DNA from: Stenomitos rutilans HA7619-LM2
Lineage (GTDB): Bacteria; Cyanobacteriota; Cyanobacteriia; Leptolyngbyales; Leptolyngbyaceae
Direction: 5' to 3'
Length of the DNA stretch: 64,000 bases
Assembly (NCBI GenBank): GCA_019358945.1
Contig: JAHHIE010000018.1
Location: forward strand, 44,138 to 108,137
Made by a program: the position numbers and the translations under genes. The notes below the pieces were generated by a model that made no database searches, was not told where the DNA came from, and saw only the letters and a program-made list of their open reading frames with translations. This document shows positions 15,347-24,237 of this stretch, one piece after another. Position 1 is the stretch's first letter, and every line of letters starts with the position of its first letter.

Positions 15347-17107
15347 TCAAGCAAGGAAACCTGGCTGCTTTAAATAGCGATTCTTGATGGCATCCACTGC
15401 CCAGTAAGCAAGTGCACCTACTGTGCCGGTTGGATTGTATCCAGTGTTTTGTGGAAAAACTGTTGACCCCACAATGAATAAATTGTGGACATCCCAACTT
15501 TGTAGATAACGATTAACAGCACTGGTTTTAGGATTAGTCCCCATCGCCGTACCACCCGTGTTGTGGGTCGTTTGATACTTTGTGATATCGTAGTGACCCG
15601 TTCTCCGAAGTGGCAACACCTGTTTTGCACCCATTGCTTGTGCGATCTCAAGAGCTTTATCGGTAATGTAGTCTGACATTTTATGTTCGTTCTCGGTGAA
15701 ATCAAACGTCAGCCGCAGGAGTGGAAATCCCCACGCATCTTTGTAGGTTGGATCAAGGTCGAGGTAGTTGCCACGATACGATTGACAGGCGGCATGAATA
15801 TTCAATCCGGTTGCACTTTGATAAGACTCCACAACTGCTTTTTTCCAGCCGCTGCCCCAGGCAGGCGTGTGAGGCGGTGTGGGACGGTAGCTAATGGGCA
15901 TTCCTCCAGCAATAAACGAACCAATAAAGCCACCGCCGATAAATCCCAATTTACTGTGATCAAAGTTGTCGCCATTGAAGTCATCGATCACAGTCGCTGT
16001 CCCGCCCGCAGCAACATAAGGGTTGAAGTTTTTGTTGTCGAAAAAGGCGATCGCATTGGACAGCGTTTGATAGGCATAGTTTCGCCCAATTACGCCTTCA
16101 CCTGTTTTGGGATTGTAGGGCTTGCCGATACCCGACAGCAGCATGATGCGGGCATTATTGTAGGCAAACGCAGCCAGAAACACCAGCTTTGCAGGTTGCT
16201 CAACTTCACGACCCGCAGCATTGATGTAAGTCACGCTGGTGGCTCTCTGTCGCGCTTGATCAAGATTGACTCGAACGACATAGGCGTTTGTCCGCAACTC
16301 AAAGGTCTTGCTCGTGAGCAGTGCGGGCAGAATCGTGGAGACTGCACTCGCTTTAGCACTATAAGTGCAGGCAAAGTTAGCGCAGTGACCACAGATGCGA
16401 CATTCTCCTAGCTCTACACCGTAGGGATTTTTGTACGCCCGACTGCTGTTAGACACTGGCACTGGAAACGGAGAGTATCCTAACGACTTCGCTGCTTTTG
16501 CAAACAGTTCGCCAGCATACGTGCGCGGTAAGGCTGGATTAGCATACTCCCGCGATCGTGCTCCTTCAAACGGATTGCCACCCGCTTGAATTTTGCCCTT
16601 CAAATTTCCTGCTTTACCACTAGTGCCTGCAACTGCCTCGAATTTGTCGTAGTAGGGTTCCAATTCTTCATAGGTAACGCCCCAATCCTGAATCGTCATT
16701 CCCTCTGGCATGAAATTGCTGCCGTAGCGATCGCGAATGTGACTGTAGAGACTTAAATCTGAGGGCAGGTTGCGAAACGTGTGACCGCTCCAAGTCACGC
16801 CCGATCCACCCGTGCCCGACCCCGGATTAAATGAACCAATTTGACGCATTGGTAGAGCGGTTTCGGTAGAACTATTACGGAAGGTGATTGTTTCCCGCGA
16901 CAAATCCATTGCGAGAGCGTTGCGAATGTTAAAGGGCAACTCGTCAAACATGCGCGGTGTGCTAAACGTTTCTGACTGAGTGCGAAGCGCACCCCGCTCT
17001 AATCCCACAACCGTTAATCCGGCATCAGATAATTCCTTTGCCACAATGCTGCCAGCCCAGCCCATTCCTACAATTACAACATCAACGGGTTGTTTCTGAA
17101 TCGTCAT
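15347..17107 (-). CDS. GMC-family flavoprotein oxidoreductase (gluconate 2-dehydrogenase large-subunit type)
   Basis: The 586-residue protein begins with a FAD-binding Rossmann motif (VIVGMGWAGSIVAKEL, then GLERG). It contains GSGTGGSGVTWSGH, the GMC signature loop. A Cys-rich segment ECRICGHCANFACTYSAKAS occurs in the gluconate/fructose dehydrogenase group and may hold an iron-sulfur centre. The C-terminal active-site region is HNTGGTAMG followed by GYNPTGTVGALAYWA. It has no signal peptide of its own and would be exported bound to the Tat-bearing small subunit just upstream (112 bp gap). A cytochrome c subunit, normally the third partner, is absent here. The substrate is probably a sugar, sugar acid or alcohol. 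Confidence 0.9.
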   Translation of the reverse strand: MTIQKQPVDVVIVGMGWAGSIVAKELSDAGLTVVGLERGALRTQSETFSTPRMFDELPFNIRNALAMDLSRETITFRNSSTETALPMRQIGSFNPGSGTGGSGVTWSGHTFRNLPSDLSLYSHIRDRYGSNFMPEGMTIQDWGVTYEELEPYYDKFEAVAGTSGKAGNLKGKIQAGGNPFEGARSREYANPALPRTYAGELFAKAAKSLGYSPFPVPVSNSSRAYKNPYGVELGECRICGHCANFACTYSAKASAVSTILPALLTSKTFELRTNAYVVRVNLDQARQRATSVTYINAAGREVEQPAKLVFLAAFAYNNARIMLLSGIGKPYNPKTGEGVIGRNYAYQTLSNAIAFFDNKNFNPYVAAGGTATVIDDFNGDNFDHSKLGFIGGGFIGSFIAGGMPISYRPTPPHTPAWGSGWKKAVVESYQSATGLNIHAACQSYRGNYLDLDPTYKDAWGFPLLRLTFDFTENEHKMSDYITDKALEIAQAMGAKQVLPLRRTGHYDITKYQTTHNTGGTAMGTNPKTSAVNRYLQSWDVHNLFIVGSTVFPQNTGYNPTGTVGALAYWAVDAIKNRYLKQPGFLA

Positions 17108-17218
17108 AATTCCTCTATTTTGAGTTAGCTAAAGTTGCTGGCATTGCTGATTCCCAGAGCGACAGGGCTGGATGTTTGGCACTTCTTTCCCCATCATCTT
17201 GTTTTCAGCAACGCAAAT

Positions 17219-17989
17219 TTAACCACGAGTCGCTCGTTGCGGTTGCTGCATTGCTTGTGCTAAGTCGATTGGTGCACGAACGACACGCTCTGACTTACCA
17301 ACTTCATCCCGAAAGTCGGCATGAGCACCCGGAAATCCAAGCATTTTCCAACTTGCCATGTCTCGATTGCCGCCATAAATTGGGTCTGCAAAATAGCCTT
17401 CGATCGTATTTTGCAGCAGCATTCCGAAAAACAAAGGAGCCGGTAGATTCGCTAGCGTGATTTCTCCTTTCTCCAACCCAGTTAAGACCTTGATTTGATC
17501 ACTCGTTCCCAGTTGTCCAAACACCTTTTCACCAAAACTAGCGCGACAGTAATGATCCACATCAGCAATTCCAATCCGGTATACTTCTCTCGGTCGCAAC
17601 GGCAGTTGGTAGCCTTGCTGCGGCGTTCCTTGCTGAAAAGGGCCTTCGAGATATAGGTATTCACCATTGCCAAAGCTACTGGCGAGCTGACGATCGATGT
17701 AAACTGCAACATTCAACTCCAAGGCTCCCGGTCCCACACTGTCTTTGGGAATGAGTTGATCGATCGCGGCTTCAATAAACGCGGCTTCGGATTTCGTAAA
17801 GAATGTGTAATTGGCTGGCTGCAAAGGAAATTGCGCCACAGTCACTTCAAGCAACTTAGGTGTTGCTGTTGCAGCGGATTGAGGCGGTTGTGCTACAAGG
17901 TGAGCGGGTGCAGTTGCGGCTCCGGCAAGTCCGGCTCCGGTTAAACCTGCATACTTCACAAACAAACGGCGCGATACTTTTTTGGGCAT
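17219..17989 (-). CDS. Gluconate 2-dehydrogenase subunit 3-like protein with Tat signal
   Basis: The start MPKKVSRRLFVKYAG at 17989 has GGAG six bases upstream; the frame also allows ATG 17995 and TTG 18001. The SRRLFVK twin-arginine motif plus a Gly/Ala-rich core to about residue 32 is a clear Tat signal. The mature part (TFFTKSEAAFIEAAIDQLIPKDSVGPGA, then LPLRPREVYRIGIADVD, then FFGMLLQNTIEGYFADPIYGGNRDMASWKMLGFPG) matches the gluconate 2-dehydrogenase subunit 3 family. That family is the chaperone-like small subunit carrying the flavin subunit through Tat. It sits between the porin gene and the GMC oxidoreductase on the same strand. Confidence 0.9.
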   Translation of the reverse strand: MPKKVSRRLFVKYAGLTGAGLAGAATAPAHLVAQPPQSAATATPKLLEVTVAQFPLQPANYTFFTKSEAAFIEAAIDQLIPKDSVGPGALELNVAVYIDRQLASSFGNGEYLYLEGPFQQGTPQQGYQLPLRPREVYRIGIADVDHYCRASFGEKVFGQLGTSDQIKVLTGLEKGEITLANLPAPLFFGMLLQNTIEGYFADPIYGGNRDMASWKMLGFPGAHADFRDEVGKSERVVRAPIDLAQAMQQPQRATRG

Positions 17990-18020
17990 CTCCATCTCCA
18001 ATCAATAATCAAGCAATGAG

Positions 18021-19583
18021 TTAGAAGTTGAAACTTGCGCGAATCACACCCACATACTGAGTTGCGTTACTGCTATTCTCAGGATTTGTAACGAGCCAAA
18101 ACCCCGGAGTGATCGAGATGAAATCATTCACCTGAAAGCGATAGAACGCTTCGATGTGAAGCGAAGTAGCCGATCGACGAATATCACCGCGAGTAATATG
18201 GGGCGGCAACCCAATTAAAAGACCGGGCAAATTGCCTTTGCCACCAACATCGGGAAAGGTAAACGCGATCGCGCCATACCAAAGGTCAGCGCTGCTTCCT
18301 TTTTCTACTTGCTGAACCAGGCTGCCACCTTGACCATCAGAAAGTTGACTCAACCCAGAGCTTTCTGCTTCAGCGCGTGTATACCCCACCCAACCATGAA
18401 CTTGAAGCTTGGGCGTGAATTGATGGAAGCCTTGAATTGAAAGGGTGTTGCCAGAAGTTGCGATCGCATTTCCAAACGGTTGTGATGCCAAAAGGCTACC
18501 CACACTTCCGGTCAGGTCAACCCGTCCACCTGGCGCATACAGCCGAGAGTATGCAATCCCAACTGCACCCCGCTTGTGAGTGTAAACAAATTGAGCCAGG
18601 GCATTAAAACCACCATTGAATAGCCCATTTTTCTGAATTGGACTGGATGGAGTTCCCGCTAGATAGCCTAATGTCAGCTTTAAGTCAGGTGTGATATTCC
18701 AGTTTACGCCAATGCCGCCACCGTTTTGGCGGTACAGTGAGCTATATTCTCCAAAGCGTGAAGGCACTCCGCGACTGTCATCGGCGATCGTAGGGGGTGT
18801 AACGGTATCGGTAATGTCGGTGTAACCTTCGCCCGTCGTGCCAATGGCAATTGAAACAGTCCCGATTGGAAACCGATACAGCAAATGTGGAAGCACAACC
18901 TGTCCGTTGGTGTTGCGGTCAAAGTTTAGCCGTGTCATGTTTGTGCCTGTTACAGCCAAGCTGGAGCCAAAATTACCACTTTCTAAGCGAACGCGAAGCA
19001 AGTCTTTACCAGTAAAACTTGTTTCAAGATTGAGTCGTGTGCGGTAGGCAAAGCTGGCATTCGATTGATTAGATTGTGCACCAACGCGATCGCCGAACGT
19101 GTCCGTTGCTGCCAAAATTATTTGTCCATGTAGCTTTGTTGTCGTTGAGAATGACTGGGCTTCTACCGTTGTCGATCGAGCTTCTAAAGCGTCAACCTGA
19201 CTGCATAGGGTTGCAAGTTCTGTAGCAAATGCCTCCTGTAGCTTTTGTAAGGTTGCAAGATCGGCTTGCGTTACCGATGTTTCTCTAGAGGCAATCAGTT
19301 GATTAATCTGATTCAGACAGGCATTTAATCCTGATGCGAACTCATAGCGGCTGAGGGTAAGGTTTCCTCGGTAAGTACCGTCTGAAGATCCGCTTAAGCA
19401 CCCATATCGCTCAGCCAACAATTGCAGTGCCTGAAATACCCAATCACTCGATCGTACCTCTGATAACTGAGAAACCAATGTCAAACTATCCATTGCTTCA
19501 TCGGTTGCGATCGCAGCTTCTAAGTACACTAAACACGTAATTAGCATTGTTGAACTAACTAATAACAGCTTGCGAACAGACAT
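18021..19583 (-). CDS. SLH/OprB-type outer-membrane porin (cyanobacterial iron-uptake-porin family)
   Basis: The start MSVRKLLLV at 19583 gives a typical signal peptide ending near EAAIA; a GTG at 19616 would add 11 residues. After the signal come an SLH domain (SSDWVFQALQLLAERYGC to LSRYEFASGLNACLNQI) and a short coiled coil (ETSVTQADLATLQKLQEAF). A long beta-barrel follows to a C-terminal aromatic residue (VIRASFNF), the usual outer-membrane insertion signal. The family is abundant in cyanobacterial outer membranes, where the SLH domain binds peptidoglycan-linked polysaccharide and the barrel passes small solutes or inorganic ions. The stop is 20-30 bp from the Tat small-subunit start, so porin, small subunit and GMC enzyme likely form one operon. 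Confidence 0.9.
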   Translation of the reverse strand: MSVRKLLLVSSTMLITCLVYLEAAIATDEAMDSLTLVSQLSEVRSSDWVFQALQLLAERYGCLSGSSDGTYRGNLTLSRYEFASGLNACLNQINQLIASRETSVTQADLATLQKLQEAFATELATLCSQVDALEARSTTVEAQSFSTTTKLHGQIILAATDTFGDRVGAQSNQSNASFAYRTRLNLETSFTGKDLLRVRLESGNFGSSLAVTGTNMTRLNFDRNTNGQVVLPHLLYRFPIGTVSIAIGTTGEGYTDITDTVTPPTIADDSRGVPSRFGEYSSLYRQNGGGIGVNWNITPDLKLTLGYLAGTPSSPIQKNGLFNGGFNALAQFVYTHKRGAVGIAYSRLYAPGGRVDLTGSVGSLLASQPFGNAIATSGNTLSIQGFHQFTPKLQVHGWVGYTRAEAESSGLSQLSDGQGGSLVQQVEKGSSADLWYGAIAFTFPDVGGKGNLPGLLIGLPPHITRGDIRRSATSLHIEAFYRFQVNDFISITPGFWLVTNPENSSNATQYVGVIRASFNF

Positions 19584-19690
19584 CAGCTCTCTACGTGGCG
19601 TTGAGATGAGTGTCACCTGTTCCTTAGCTTTCTGCTAGACACAATTCACCTGTTAACCAAGAACTTATGGTCATGTTTTAAGATAGGATC

Positions 19691-19810
19691 TAATACCAAT
19701 TTAAAGAATGAAAGTTGCAGATGGGGGTGTGGGGGCGAAGCCCCCAGCCAGGGGTTCCACCCCTGCACTCCGTCCCTAATCCGCCCTGTTCGCTATTTAA
19801 ATTGGTATAA
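19691..19810 (-). mobile_element. 120-bp MITE, copy 1
   Basis: It is bounded by TAATACCAATTTAAA and its inverse TTTAAATTGGTATAA. The interior is GC-rich, with hairpins GGGGGC-GAA-GCCCCC and CAGGGGTT/AACCCCTG. Its reverse complement is almost identical to 43422-43541, also 120 bp. Both copies are flanked by TAA if the ends are taken as TACCAATTT, consistent with a 3-bp TNA target duplication. It fills most of the 335-bp gap upstream of the porin. Confidence 0.85.
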
Positions 19811-19951
19811 ACATAGCTAGAGTACAAAATAGATCAATGACAAGCACACAGACACGATCACGCTTCTGCAATTGAGAGCTCAGCGATCGTGCCTTGTATC
19901 GTGTGTTATCAGGTTCCTTTACAAGCAGTAGAAGAACAGTGCAGTAGTGAA

Positions 19952-20416
19952 TTATATTGCAGTTTTAACTTTGCCAGGTGAATACCACTCGCCGCGCAGC
20001 AGCGAAGCATCAACGTAGATATATTGATAGTCGCGCCGTACAAATTTCCATCCATCTGTTGTCTTAATCAATTCGTCTTGGTACACAGCGTGGTTGAAAT
20101 ATCCCTGATCGAGTGTATCGGGTTGTCCAAATTCAGTCACTCCCCAACGAGCAGAAGCGTGATCTCCTTTCAGATCAATTACCCCTTCATGCAATGCTTG
20201 AAAGAAGGCTTTTTCGCGCGTCAAGAGTTCCCTTAGTTTGGCAACAATACGATCGACACCTTCAACCTGCATCGAAATCGGTTCACTTATCGTCCAAACC
20301 GCATCTTTCGTCCACAAACTCCCGAAGGTATCGAAATCTCGCCAAACCACTGCATCTGTCCAACGAGCGGTGAGATTACGAATTTCTTCGCGCGCCACGA
20401 GTTCTTCAAAATCCAT
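19952..20416 (-). CDS. SnoaL-like / NTF2-fold protein
   Basis: The start MDFEELVAREE at 20416 lies 7 bp after a perfect AGGAGG; an in-frame ATG sits only 1 bp after it, and the frame open to 20530 is an artefact. The 154-residue product has the SnoaL_4-type pattern REEIRNLTARWTDAVVWRDFDTFGSLWTKDAVW, then EGVDRIVAKL, and ends with DGWKFVRRDYQYIYVD. This alpha+beta barrel family includes dehydratases, isomerases and hydroxylating-dioxygenase small-subunit relatives. Nothing nearby defines a pathway. It is transcribed alone towards the MITE. Confidence 0.85.
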   Translation of the reverse strand: MDFEELVAREEIRNLTARWTDAVVWRDFDTFGSLWTKDAVWTISEPISMQVEGVDRIVAKLRELLTREKAFFQALHEGVIDLKGDHASARWGVTEFGQPDTLDQGYFNHAVYQDELIKTTDGWKFVRRDYQYIYVDASLLRGEWYSPGKVKTAI

Positions 20417-20587
20417 AATCATTCCTCCTGATTCATTCACTGCTTGGTAAGTTGCGACTACTGGCGGAGACAAACTATTTGATGGTTCAGCCCGCCTTAG
20501 AAACCAGCACAGCAAATACCGTACAAACAATAATCAAACAGCAGAGTACATTTTTGGTGGTATCGGAGCCAAATTGATCACAAGGCA

Positions 20588-22033
20588 TCAATTGAGCAAC
20601 ACGCTCACCGTAACCGACATTCCTGGAGCAATCTGTGACTCATACCCCTTCATGCTTTCTGGATCAAACACAACCTTGACTGGAACTCGCTGCACAATCT
20701 TGGTGAAATTGCCCGTCGCATTATCGGGGGGCAGGAGCGCAAATTTTGCGCCCGAAGCCGGAGATAGGCTGTCTACTTTGCCCTTAAAGGGATGATTGGG
20801 GAAGGAATCGATTTTAATTTCCACTAATTGTCCTGGCTTCATTTTGCCAAGCTGGGTTTCCTTGAAATTAGCAACAATCCACTCCTGGTCTTGCACGACT
20901 GCCATCAAGGTTTGTCCCGATTGCAGCCGTTGCCCAACTTCCGCCGTTTTGTTGCCAATCAGACCTGCTGTGGGTGCCGTGATCCGAGTGTAAGACAACT
21001 GAAGCTGGGCATTTTTTACCTGAGACTGAGCCTGGGCGATCGCAGCGAGTGCCGCCTGATATTGCCGCCGATTGGCTTCCGTTTGCTTTGTCACCGAATT
21101 GGCTTGTTCCAACGTCCCTTTCGTGGCTGCCAATTTTGCTTGAGCATTGTCCACATTTTTCTGCGCTTGCACGACCTGCGCCTGTGCCTGCCGAATCTGC
21201 TCTTTCAACGTATTTCGTTGTGCCAGAAGTGCTTCATAGGTTGCTTTGGCGGCATCTAACTGCTGCTGCGGGGAAGCGCCTTCTCGAACTAAATTGATGT
21301 AGCGATCGTAGTCCAGTTTTGCTTTGACTAAATTAGCTTCCACCTGTACCAAATTGGCTTGTGCCGCTGGAACCCCTGCCCGTGCTTCTGCCAGGGCTGC
21401 CTCTGAAGTCGAAATGCTGGCAGCGGCGGCATCAATATTTCCCTGAGCGGCAGTTGTTTGCCCCTGAGCATTGGCGGCAACCACTCCAATGTTGGTTTGG
21501 GCGACATCCGCTTGATGGCGAGCAGCTTCCAACGCGGCTTGTGCCTGCTGCAAGGCAACCTCGTAATCACGTGGGTCAAGTTGAACGAGGAGTTGCCCTT
21601 GAGCAACCCGTTGATTGTCATCGACTAATACCTGTGTAACGGTTCCAGAGACGCGTGAGTTTACGGGATGAATATGTCCCGTGACGTAAGCATCATCAGT
21701 CTCCTGATGGGTGCTCGCATATTGCCACCAGCGAACTCCCGCCACAGTCAGGGCGATCGCTCCCACTCCCAACGCGACAAGCAGAACTCGTTTAGGGGGG
21801 CGTTTGGGTATGGGAGCAACGGGATAGGGTGTTCCTGGAGGAGTACTGGGGAGCGCTTTGGTTGCCTGCATAGTTGCAGTAGCCGTCTCTCGCCCTCGCG
21901 TCTGTGACGTTGATGCAGATGACTGAGAGGTGATAGAGGCAGAAGATGGACTTGGCGGCAACTGATCCGCAGCCGTTTCGGCTTTACGACCATCAAACTG
22001 CGGTGCGCCGTTGGGAAAATTTGAGGGTTCCAT
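20588..22033 (-). CDS. HlyD/EmrA-family membrane fusion protein
   Basis: ATG 22033 has GGTGAG seven bases upstream; GTG 22045 is an alternative. A Ser/Thr/Pro-rich cytosolic tail of about 85 residues leads to one transmembrane helix (VLLVALGVGAIALTVAGVRWW). Then come the lipoyl half GHIHPVNSRVSGTVTQVLVDDNQRVAQGQLLVQLD, a long Ala/Gln-rich coiled-coil hairpin, the second lipoyl half TRITAPTAGLIGNKTAEVGQ and beta-barrel residues to the C-terminus. EmrA-like adaptors bridge an inner-membrane exporter to the outer membrane. The probable partner is the DHA2-type transporter at 24238, 2.2 kb away on the other strand. Confidence 0.9.
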   Translation of the reverse strand: MEPSNFPNGAPQFDGRKAETAADQLPPSPSSASITSQSSASTSQTRGRETATATMQATKALPSTPPGTPYPVAPIPKRPPKRVLLVALGVGAIALTVAGVRWWQYASTHQETDDAYVTGHIHPVNSRVSGTVTQVLVDDNQRVAQGQLLVQLDPRDYEVALQQAQAALEAARHQADVAQTNIGVVAANAQGQTTAAQGNIDAAAASISTSEAALAEARAGVPAAQANLVQVEANLVKAKLDYDRYINLVREGASPQQQLDAAKATYEALLAQRNTLKEQIRQAQAQVVQAQKNVDNAQAKLAATKGTLEQANSVTKQTEANRRQYQAALAAIAQAQSQVKNAQLQLSYTRITAPTAGLIGNKTAEVGQRLQSGQTLMAVVQDQEWIVANFKETQLGKMKPGQLVEIKIDSFPNHPFKGKVDSLSPASGAKFALLPPDNATGNFTKIVQRVPVKVVFDPESMKGYESQIAPGMSVTVSVLLN

Positions 22034-22492
22034 TTTAGAACTCACCGTTAAGGAGTTTGATTTCAGTGTTTCACTTTGTGCTTTTGATGAACAGATAAGA
22101 TCAACATGTTAATTATGAACTTAAGGAAGATAAGCCAAAGCCTCAATGGCAGGAACTGACCTTTTTGATTGTTTAATGTGAAAGCAATTCCGGTCTAAAG
22201 CTTCCCAGCAGCACTCATTCTTTTTTGGGTAGTGCCCAACACGTAATGATTTTTGAGTTGTTAACGATGGCGGCCAGTGCCGCTCATCATTACCTTGTTA
22301 GGTCCACCCTTTTTTGACTAACTTCTGCCTTAACTGCTGGATCTTGCCTGGTGAAAAGTGCAGTAATCGTCAAAACTAAACTAGCATTCAATGACCTCAA
22401 GGACTCCTGCCTGTGCGCGAATCAAGAAAAGGCGTGCAATTAGCAAGTCTGTGATGAAGCGATGCTACTGATAAGAAGCGAAAGGAGCTGCA
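22034..22492. other. 459-bp intergenic region between divergent genes
   Basis: This space separates the EmrA-like gene (minus) from the isochorismatase-type gene (plus) and should hold both promoters. The only feature I can support is AAAGGAG just before the ATG at 22493. No open frame with coding character, no tRNA and no clear repeat is seen. Confidence 0.6.
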
Positions 22493-23089
22493 ATGAAGAA
22501 CAAGTTTACCATCGAAAATTCGGCAATGTTGTTGATTGATCATCAGCAGGGCACCATTAAGCTCGCTCGTAATCTGCCCTACGAAGAGATTGTGCAAAAC
22601 ACCCGCGCCCTGGCTCGCACCGCGATCGAAACTAAGATGCCGATCGTGTTGACCAGCAGTATGGAAGATCATTTCCAGGGATTGCTGCTCGACGATCTGC
22701 AAAAAATTGCACCAGATGCTTACGAGAAGCGGGTCAAGCGCCCTGGTGTGGTGGATTGTTGGGAGTACGAGCCATACAAAAATGCGGTGCTGGCGACAGG
22801 TCGAAAGAAATTGATCATGTCCGGCTTAACCAATGACGTTTGTATTGTCTATCCAGCCATCAGCGCTGTTGAAGATGGTTTTGAAGTGCAAGTGGTGGTA
22901 GATGCAGGCGGTTCACCGACAACGCTTGCTGATGAAACCTCTCTCAGACGTATGGAAAAGCATGGGGTAACGTTGACTTCCACCAATCAGGTGATGGCAG
23001 AACTTGCCAATTCCTGGTCAGAAGGGGCGGGACAAACCATCCAAACCATCATGTATGAAGAGATTCTTGCAAAACTCGTAGATTCATAG
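22493..23089 (+). CDS. Isochorismatase-family cysteine hydrolase
   Basis: The 198-residue protein has the family's catalytic Asp in MLLIDHQQG, a Lys/Arg-rich central loop (KRVKRPGVVDCWEY), and the nucleophile Cys in GLTNDVCIVYPA with the preceding cis-peptide. VVVDAGGSP is the strand that follows. It most resembles the YcaC-type branch of unknown substrate rather than true isochorismatases or nicotinamidases. AAAGGAGCTGCA gives a strong ribosome site. It stands alone between two divergent promoters, 100 bp upstream of the TPR gene. Confidence 0.9.
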   Translation: MKNKFTIENSAMLLIDHQQGTIKLARNLPYEEIVQNTRALARTAIETKMPIVLTSSMEDHFQGLLLDDLQKIAPDAYEKRVKRPGVVDCWEYEPYKNAVLATGRKKLIMSGLTNDVCIVYPAISAVEDGFEVQVVVDAGGSPTTLADETSLRRMEKHGVTLTSTNQVMAELANSWSEGAGQTIQTIMYEEILAKLVDS

Positions 23090-23189
23090 AATCTAAAGCT
23101 GCCAGTTTAAGTCGAGACAGTAGAACAAGACTTTGCCATGTCGATCGCTCAGATTTGGGAAAACGAGTGTTGTCAGGTGCTAACGGAAT

Positions 23190-24173
23190 ATGAATCTTAC
23201 GATCGCCTTGATTGGAGTCGTCGGGGGCATCATCGCCATTGTTGCGATCGAAATTGTCTTCGATGCGACCTGGGCACTGACTCAACGAGGCTGGACGCAT
23301 AAAGAGAGCGGACGCTTTAGCAATGCCATTGCAGATTTCAGTCGTGCGATTCATCTCAGACCGCGAAACAAATGGGCGATCGCAGGCAAAGCCCAACTCC
23401 ATCGTCTGATGGGGCACTACGAAGCCGCACTCGCAGACTTCAACCAGGCGTTAATGCTTGACCCTGAGTGTCCCTGGTGCTTGGCAAATCGAGGCGAAAC
23501 CTATCGCGTGTTGGGGCGCTATGAGGAAGCACTGGTTGATTTGAACGATGCCATTCACATCGCACCGGCATTCAAATGGGCGATCGCCAATCGCGGTCAG
23601 GTCTATCGGCAACTGGGGTATGACGATGAAGCTTTGCAAGATTTTAGCCATGCCTTAGCGCTTGCTCCCAACTGTCTCTGGTGTTTGGCAAATCGGGGCG
23701 AAACCTATCGGTTGTTGGAGCAATATGCAGCGGCACTGGCAGATTTTGACCGCGTAATTGAGCACAATCCAGACTACAAATGGGCGATCGCGAATCGTGG
23801 TAAGACTTATTTGCAATTAGGTCATGATCTTGAAGCGTTATCAGACTTCAACCGGGCGTTAGACCTTGATCCAAACTGTCCCTGGTGTTTAGTGAATCGG
23901 GGTGAAATTTATCGCCATATCGAGTTCTACGAAGAGGCGTTGGTCGATTTCGATCGAGCGATTTCCTTACAGGAACGCGACGCGAACGAGCTTGATCCTA
24001 ACTACGTGCGATGTTTAGGCAATCGCGGAGAGGTTTACAGGCAACGGGGGCAACTCGATCGAGCACTCGCTGACTTTAATCACGCCCTTGAATTGCAACC
24101 AGATAATGATTGGCTCCAACAGCATCGAGCACTGGCACTGCAAGGACACGGAAATGCGGAGAATTCAGCTTAA
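23190..24173 (+). CDS. Membrane-anchored TPR-repeat protein
   Basis: The 327-residue protein opens with one hydrophobic helix (LTIALIGVVGGIIAIVAIEIVF). It then has about seven 34-residue TPR units with the pattern WAIANRG.xYR.LG.Y.EAL.DF..A..L.P. Units alternate between a PWCLANRGE and a KWAIANRGQ type, a sign of duplication of a two-unit block. TPR arrays bind peptides or proteins, so this is likely an adaptor on the cytoplasmic or periplasmic membrane face. No ribosome binding site of note precedes the ATG. No enzymatic domain is present. Confidence 0.85.
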   Translation: MNLTIALIGVVGGIIAIVAIEIVFDATWALTQRGWTHKESGRFSNAIADFSRAIHLRPRNKWAIAGKAQLHRLMGHYEAALADFNQALMLDPECPWCLANRGETYRVLGRYEEALVDLNDAIHIAPAFKWAIANRGQVYRQLGYDDEALQDFSHALALAPNCLWCLANRGETYRLLEQYAAALADFDRVIEHNPDYKWAIANRGKTYLQLGHDLEALSDFNRALDLDPNCPWCLVNRGEIYRHIEFYEEALVDFDRAISLQERDANELDPNYVRCLGNRGEVYRQRGQLDRALADFNHALELQPDNDWLQQHRALALQGHGNAENSA

Positions 24174-24237
24174 TTCAAAACTCAAAACTTAAAACTTCTT
24201 CCTTTCCCCCTTCCCCCTTGATTCCGAGAAATCACCC

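Noticed and set aside
15683..16411. 242-residue plus-strand frame opposite the GMC oxidoreductase
   Set aside because: It is the antisense shadow of a well-conserved gene and has no family features.
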